Below are positions 63,523 to 64,000 of a stretch of 64,000 bases of DNA, in pieces. Origin of the DNA: Symbiodinium sp. CCMP2592 (lineage: Eukaryota; Sar; Dinophyceae; Suessiales; Symbiodiniaceae). Made by a program: the position numbers and the translations under genes. Position 1 is the first letter of the stretch, and the number at the start of each line of letters is the position of its first letter. Below the pieces are notes generated by a model that saw only the letters and a program-made list of their open reading frames with translations, had not been told where the DNA came from and did no database searches. The stretch is from the NCBI GenBank assembly GCA_905221615.1, contig CAJNDT010005779.1:775752-839751 (forward strand), in the 5' to 3' direction.

Positions 63523-63623
63523 GGGTGGTTGTCAAAATTAGGGTCCCTTTTTGGGTACCCTAAACATTAGGTGCCGTACTATGTTAGGGACCCGGACAGG
63601 GACCCTAATTTTGACAACCACCC
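63523..63623. mobile_element. Family-2 inverted-repeat element
   Basis: GGGTGGTTGTCAAAATTAGG left; CCTAATTTTGACAACCACCC right, 20-bp perfect arms; flanks ATAT / ATGT. Confidence 0.9.
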
Positions 63624-63742
63624 ATGTAGGAGCCAGATGCCCAACAGTGGCAATGGGCGGAGAAGCAGCAAGAAGACGGCTGCGCAACACAGCTGCATTG
63701 CACCACCAGCCTGCTAGCGAGCTCTTCGGCAGGTGAGGTCCT

Positions 63743-63842
63743 GTAGGGGCCTAAATGATTGCCAACTATTTTGGGAGTTCCAGATTATAAATATGTAGTA
63801 TGATGGGCCCCGAAACCCTATGCTAATCATTAAGGCCCCTAT
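63743..63842. mobile_element. Family-5 inverted-repeat element
   Basis: GTAGGGGCCTAAATGATTGC left; CCCTATGCTAATCATTAAGG then CCCCTATAA right. Confidence 0.8.
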
Positions 63843-64000
63843 AATTAAGTGCATGTACATCCGGTGCATTGACATCATACCGGCTGCCTTCCCTCTATCA
63901 CTCCTACTATCTACCCGGCTGGTGCACCTACCGCTGCCACTGCTCGTACTGCACCAAGAACCTCCCCTGGCTTGTTCGAGTGTTTTTGTTAGCCGAAGTC

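Noticed and set aside
1..64000. CRISPR arrays, bacterial operons, Shine-Dalgarno sites
   Set aside because: Tandem repeats lack regular spacers and all recognisable genes are split by introns; the sequence is eukaryotic.
1..64000. tRNA or rRNA genes
   Set aside because: No cloverleaf with recognisable A and B boxes or rRNA core sequence was found by eye; a covariance search was not possible.

Overview
The window looks like nuclear DNA of a microbial eukaryote, most probably a dinoflagellate or close relative. Clues: plant-type TTTAGGG/CCCTAAA blocks scattered in both orientations; short exons separated by very long introns; recognisable exons that nearly all start right after AG with a G (AG|G); at least one intron whose frame only works with a GC donor (54792-55706); a ubiquitin-like plus ankyrin protein of a type I recall as common in dinoflagellates; and a 2OG-Fe(II) oxygenase of a kind I associate with dinoflagellate mobile elements. 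No spliced-leader relic was found by eye, and the assignment is an inference.

Layout. 1-573: three exons of an unrecognised + strand gene. 690-2155: a ~125-bp minisatellite. 2330-5700: five copies of a ~0.7-kb satellite, then an AAT/AAC microsatellite. 6.1-9.2 kb: armadillo-repeat exon(s). 11.5-17.5 kb: a calcineurin-like phosphoesterase exon (GHTH motif), an opposite-strand exon next to it, and several unassigned exons.

20-62 kb: collinear + strand exons of a heavy-metal (P1B, copper-type) ATPase, read in order: GMTCASC metal site (19.99 kb), end of a metal-binding domain (22.25), membrane segment and A-domain entry (34.3, 35.65), A-domain (37.85, 44.16), A-domain exit (47.69), CPC membrane segment (54.74), post-CPC (55.71), probably pre-DKTG (56.8), DKTGT phosphorylation site (58.26) and N-domain (61.96). 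Inside its introns sit other units on the same strand: a compact four-ORF cassette at 39.8-42.3 kb with a dioxygenase-like protein, between ~248-bp direct repeats; a small charged-protein gene at 44.8-45.4 kb; a two-exon candidate at 49.5-49.9 kb; and a UBL-ankyrin gene at 50.4-53.4 kb.

Throughout, 80-150-bp inverted-repeat elements (at least ten families, several with 4-bp target duplications) lie in introns, some exactly at splice boundaries. This suggests introner-like elements. Most long ORFs in the satellite regions are artefacts of repeats. Exon boundaries are by eye and unverified by transcripts.
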